A stretch of DNA of 64,000 bases from Erysipelotrichaceae bacterium (GTDB lineage Bacteria; Bacillota_I; Bacilli_A; Erysipelotrichales; Erysipelotrichaceae). Shown piece by piece: positions 60,779 to 64,000 of the stretch. A model generated the notes under the pieces. The model did not search any database, was not told where the DNA came from, and saw only the letters and a program-made list of their open reading frames with translations. Where the stretch lies: NCBI GenBank assembly GCA_012513225.1, contig JAAZCQ010000004.1, positions 1 through 64,000 of the forward strand, in the 5' to 3' direction. Made by a program: the position numbers and the translations under genes. Position 1 is the stretch's first letter, and each line of letters begins with the position of its first letter.

Positions 60779-61968
60779 TGTAACTTACCTTGCTTAAACT
60801 GATTTATTACCGCTTGTGATATCCCTATAGCCATCATTAAAGACATTGTAGAAGATCCACCAGCAGAAATCATTAGTAATGGAACTCCAGTAAGTGGAAT
60901 TAATCCTGTAACCCCACCCACATTAAATAAGAAGTGAACAAGTATGTACATGGCCGTACCAACTAAAACTATTTGTCCCTTTTCACTTTTTATTTTAAAT
61001 GCATATCTAAATAGTTGAACAACTATTATTAAATAAGTAATAAAAATAATCATAAATCCAATAAATCCTACTTCTTCTACAACTATAGCTAAAATAAAGT
61101 CAGTATTTGCTGCAGGAAAATTTGTATATTTTCTTATTGAATTACCAAATCCAGTACCAAAAAATCCACCTGTAGCAAAAGATATTAAACCATTAATTAA
61201 TTGGTAACCAGCAGCGTATCTATCTATAAAAGGATTTATTGAAGATAAAATCCTGTTTTTTTGATAAGTTTGTAAAGGAAGAATTTCAATCAAGCCTTCC
61301 CCTAAAGGTGATAGTATAAATATTGCTAATATAATTCCTATTATAATAAGCATTACTAAAATAATCTGATATCTTCTAAGTTGAGGGTGTTTTGGAATTA
61401 AAAAACAAATACAAGCTATAACAAACATTACTACACCTGAGCCAAAGTCACTTTGTAAAACTATTACTACACCCACATAAAATAATAGTGCCACAAAAGG
61501 AGCTTTAACTAAATCACTAGGTTTACTTACTTTTTTAGTTAAATCTCCCAAGTAGGCTGCAATAATACAAATAATTATAACCTTTGAAAACTCAGAAGGT
61601 TGTATTGTTACATCTATTCCAGCTAAGTTAATTCTTATCCAAGCTTTAGCACCACCAACAGCACTAAAAAATAAAGGAAATAAAAGAAATAAACCAGTAC
61701 TTATCATTATAAACATTATATTTTTTTTTAAAATATAAAAATTAAAATTTTTAGCCATAAAAAGCATTGCAATATAACCACCTATAGAAAATATAATTTG
61801 TTTAATTACAGTTCTTACCAAATAAGTATTATCACTTACTGCAATACCCATAGAAGCACTTGTTACCATTATTAAACCAAAAAAAACAAGTATAGTAATA
61901 CTTATATTAATCCACTTGTCTGACCCTAATGGCATCCTTATTGGATTAAATAATCTTTTTTTTCTCAT
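60775..61968 (-). CDS. ftsW: SEDS peptidoglycan glycosyltransferase, FtsW-like
   Basis: 397 aa with about ten membrane segments. SEDS proteins polymerise lipid II into glycan strands with a partner PBP. The stretch GTGFGNSIRKYTNFPAANTDFILAIVVEEVGFIG (read here as GTGFGNSIRKY and PAANTDFILAIVVEE) matches the FtsW/SpoVE signature better than RodA. The GGVTGLIPLTGVPLLMISAGGSS region is also conserved. Division rather than elongation is my preferred role. It is first in an operon with rsmD and coaD and divergent from def. Confidence 0.88.
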   Translation of the reverse strand: MRKKRLFNPIRMPLGSDKWINISITILVFFGLIMVTSASMGIAVSDNTYLVRTVIKQIIFSIGGYIAMLFMAKNFNFYILKKNIMFIMISTGLFLLFPLFFSAVGGAKAWIRINLAGIDVTIQPSEFSKVIIICIIAAYLGDLTKKVSKPSDLVKAPFVALLFYVGVVIVLQSDFGSGVVMFVIACICFLIPKHPQLRRYQIILVMLIIIGIILAIFILSPLGEGLIEILPLQTYQKNRILSSINPFIDRYAAGYQLINGLISFATGGFFGTGFGNSIRKYTNFPAANTDFILAIVVEEVGFIGFMIIFITYLIIVVQLFRYAFKIKSEKGQIVLVGTAMYILVHFLFNVGGVTGLIPLTGVPLLMISAGGSSTMSLMMAIGISQAVINQFKQGKLQ

Positions 61969-62010
61969 TTTATAACCTCAAAATAATTTTAACATATTTA
62001 AGTATTTCTT

Positions 62011-62039
62011 TTGTACTTTTTAAAGTTTTTTGTTATTAT
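62011..62039 (+). promoter_or_regulatory. Promoter of def and rnj
   Basis: TTGTAC (62011-62016), 17 bases, TATTAT (62034-62039) with an extended -10 (TG at 62031). Only about 12 bases would separate the start site from the def ATG, which carries GAGG. Confidence 0.7.
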
Positions 62040-62057
62040 CTAATCGAGGTGTTTTTC

Positions 62058-62624
62058 ATGTTAATAAATAATGATACAATAGTAAAAGATAATGATCCTT
62101 TAATGAGAACTAAATCAGAACCAGTTAAACTTCCTTTAAGTGTGGAAGATAAAAATATATTAATGGACATGTATAATTATGTTAAAGATTCTATAGATCC
62201 AGAATTATCGGAAGAAAGAAATTTAAGAGCTGCAGTAGGAATTAGCGCAATACAAATTGGAATTCCTAAAAGAATGACAGTTATTAGATTAACAGATATA
62301 GATAAAAATGATAATGAAATATTATATGAGTTTTGTCTTGTTAATCCTAAAATAATTTCTTCTTCATTACAAAAAGCTTATTTACAAAGCGGTGAAGGCT
62401 GTTTATCAGTTATAGAAGAGCACGAAGGCTATGTTGTTAGAAGTGCTAGAGTAACAGTTGAAGCATATGATGCTTTGCAAGATAAACATATTAGAATACG
62501 TGCTAGAGGCTTTTTAGCAATCGTGCTTCAACATGAACTTGATCATTTTGAAGGAACTTTATTTTATGATCATATTAATAAAGATGAACCTTTTAAAGAA
62601 ATAGAAAATGCACTTATTATATAA
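62058..62624 (+). CDS. def: Peptide deformylase
   Basis: 188 aa from MLINNDTIVKDND, with GAGG at eight bases; an earlier in-frame GTG three codons upstream overlaps that site. It removes the N-formyl group from new proteins. The three motifs are AVGISAIQIG (usual GxGxAAxQ form, with Val, Ser and Ile replacing common residues), SGEGCLS (metal Cys) and LQHELDHFEG (metal His residues and Glu). Length and insertions fit type 2 deformylases of Gram-positives. It is followed 24 bases later by the RNase J gene. Confidence 0.95.
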   Translation: MLINNDTIVKDNDPLMRTKSEPVKLPLSVEDKNILMDMYNYVKDSIDPELSEERNLRAAVGISAIQIGIPKRMTVIRLTDIDKNDNEILYEFCLVNPKIISSSLQKAYLQSGEGCLSVIEEHEGYVVRSARVTVEAYDALQDKHIRIRARGFLAIVLQHELDHFEGTLFYDHINKDEPFKEIENALII

Positions 62625-62648
62625 TTATAATTAAGAAAGAGGTAAAAA

Positions 62649-64000
62649 ATGAAAGAAACAACAAATCGAAGCAAGACAAGACAAAAAACATCTAAACCGC
62701 TTGTCACTTCGCATGACTTTAATAATGTAAACACAATAAATCATACTAGTGATACTTTAGTTTTTGCACTGGGTGGTTTGGGTGAAGTTGGAAAAAATAT
62801 GTACTGTATTGAACATAATGATGAAATAATCGTAATTGATTGCGGTGTATTATTTCCAGAAGATAGTTTATTAGGGGTAGATTATGTAATTCCCGATTTT
62901 ACTTATTTAGTAAAAAATCAACATAAAATAAAAGCATTTATAATAACTCATGGTCATGAAGATCATATAGGTGCTATCCCTTTTTTACTTCAAAAAATAA
63001 AAGTAAATGAAATTTATGCTCCAAAATTTGCAATTGCTCTTATTACAAAAAAACTTGAAGAAAGAAGATTAAGCAAAGCTGTTAAGTTAAATGAAATAAA
63101 TGGTGATAGTAGAATTCATACTAAATATTTTGATTTAGGATTTTTCAATACTACACATTCAATTCCAGATAGTTATGGGGTATTAATAAATACTCCAAAT
63201 GGAAGAATAGTCCAAACAGGAGATTTTAAGTTTGATCTTACTCCAATAGGACATAATTCTGATTATCAAAAAATGGCATATATTGGCCAAATTGGTGTTA
63301 CTTTACTACTAAGTGATTCAACAAATTCCGGTGTTAGTGGGTTTTCTATATCCGAAAAAAAAGTTGCTCAAAGTATTAAGGAAGTAATGAGAAAAACTCC
63401 AGGGAGATTACTAGTATCAACATTTGCATCAAATGTATTAAGAGTTGCACAAATTCTTGAGGCTGCAGTTGCGTGTGGACGAAAAGTAGCTGTATTTGGA
63501 AGATCTATGGAAAATGTTGTACAAATAGGAAAAAAACAAGGAGTAATTAATATTGCTGAAAGTAATTTCTTAGCTCCTAATGAATTAAATTCCTTACCTG
63601 CAAATAAAATTTGTATTGTTTGTACAGGATCTCAAGGAGAACCAATGGCAGCTTTAAGTAGAATTGCTAATGGAACTCATAGATTTATTAAAATAATACC
63701 TGGAGATACTGTTATATTTTCTTCTAATCCAATTCCAGGAAATGATCAAAGTGTTAGTGCTGTAGTAAATCAGTTGACTAGAGTTGGAGCAAACGTAGTT
63801 GTAAACTCTCCTCTTACATCGCTTCACACAACAGGACATGCAACACAAGAGGAACAAAAGTTGATGCTTCAATTAATTAAGCCAAATTATTTTATGCCAA
63901 TACATGGTGAATATAAAATGTTAAAACAACATACAGAAACTGCTATTGAAACAGGTGTAAATAAAGATAATTGCTACATATGTTCTAATGGTGATATTGT
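62649..64000 (+). CDS. Ribonuclease J, N-terminal 450 residues
   Basis: Runs off the right edge with no stop, 450 codons visible. It is a 5'-3' exo- and endoribonuclease central to mRNA turnover in Bacillota. After a basic N-terminus of about 38 residues comes the metallo-beta-lactamase core: ALGGLGEVGKNMY, FIITHGHEDHIGAIPFLL (zinc His residues), TTHSIPDSYGV, IVQTGDFKFD, LLSDSTNSG. The beta-CASP part has CTGSQGEPMAALSRIA and PIHGEYKML. GAGG precedes the ATG. Whether it is J1 or J2 cannot be settled from this part. Confidence 0.95.
   Translation, partial: MKETTNRSKTRQKTSKPLVTSHDFNNVNTINHTSDTLVFALGGLGEVGKNMYCIEHNDEIIVIDCGVLFPEDSLLGVDYVIPDFTYLVKNQHKIKAFIITHGHEDHIGAIPFLLQKIKVNEIYAPKFAIALITKKLEERRLSKAVKLNEINGDSRIHTKYFDLGFFNTTHSIPDSYGVLINTPNGRIVQTGDFKFDLTPIGHNSDYQKMAYIGQIGVTLLLSDSTNSGVSGFSISEKKVAQSIKEVMRKTPGRLLVSTFASNVLRVAQILEAAVACGRKVAVFGRSMENVVQIGKKQGVINIAESNFLAPNELNSLPANKICIVCTGSQGEPMAALSRIANGTHRFIKIIPGDTVIFSSNPIPGNDQSVSAVVNQLTRVGANVVVNSPLTSLHTTGHATQEEQKLMLQLIKPNYFMPIHGEYKMLKQHTETAIETGVNKDNCYICSNGDI

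Noticed and set aside
63654-63872. 72-codon minus-strand ORF opposite RNase J
   Set aside because: Antisense to a conserved beta-CASP region; Ser/Cys/Asn-rich reading without a ribosome site.

Overview
The window is a compact, very AT-rich chromosomal segment of a low-GC Gram-positive bacterium (Bacillota). The evidence is a Gram-positive PolC replicase, an L27 with a Prp-cleavable N-terminus next to Prp, RNase J, RqcH, an L21 leader, a T-box and HrcA/CIRCE control. TGA is used as a stop codon, so it is not a Mycoplasma-type code. MurB, MurG, DivIB, FtsW and a glucosaminidase show that it makes peptidoglycan. An Erysipelotrichia-like lineage is my guess, not something the sequence proves. No rRNA, tRNA, CRISPR array, transposase or prophage block was seen.

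Layout. 1-3.3 kb: end of a NarL-type response regulator, convergent with a histidine kinase and an overlapping multi-pass membrane sensor. 3.4-11.7 kb: ruvBA, obgE, rpmA, prp, rplU (with leader) and polC. 11.7-14.4 kb: a polar amino-acid ABC transporter behind a T-box. 14.4-15.5 kb: an FMN-binding lipoprotein and a zinc-ribbon membrane protein. 15.5-24.4 kb: sugar module with mglBAC, a divergent LacI regulator, galK and galM, interrupted by a HerA-like ATPase. 24.4-32.3 kb: rnc, recG, fakA, the Asp23 protein, divIB, murB, murG. 32.3-33.7 kb: a small accessory locus made of an XRE/S24 regulator, a two-TM protein, a perfect palindrome and a divergent 78-aa protein. 33.7-40.6 kb: gmk, rqcH, rluB, a ParB-fold miniature, a large surface glucosaminidase and a cysteine-peptidase-like protein.

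40.8-49.7 kb: a six-gene purine operon (purE-L-M-N-H-D) behind a guanine riboswitch with an odd extra leader, followed upstream by a LUD protein. 50.4-51.2 kb: a Cof-type HAD phosphatase. 51.3-59.7 kb: heat-shock operon hrcA-grpE-dnaK-(polysaccharide deacetylase)-dnaJ-clpB under one sigma-A promoter flanked by two CIRCE elements. 59.7-62 kb: ftsW and an rsmD-coaD pair read as one ORF because of a seven-G tract. 62-64 kb: def and the start of an RNase J gene that runs off the window.

Most genes are housekeeping. The least explained parts are the XRE/S24 palindrome locus (32.3-33.7 kb), the surface-protein/cysteine-peptidase operon (36.8-40.6 kb), the two-membrane-protein sensor system (0-3.3 kb), the purE leader, the deacetylase inside the chaperone operon and the rsmD-coaD G-tract junction.
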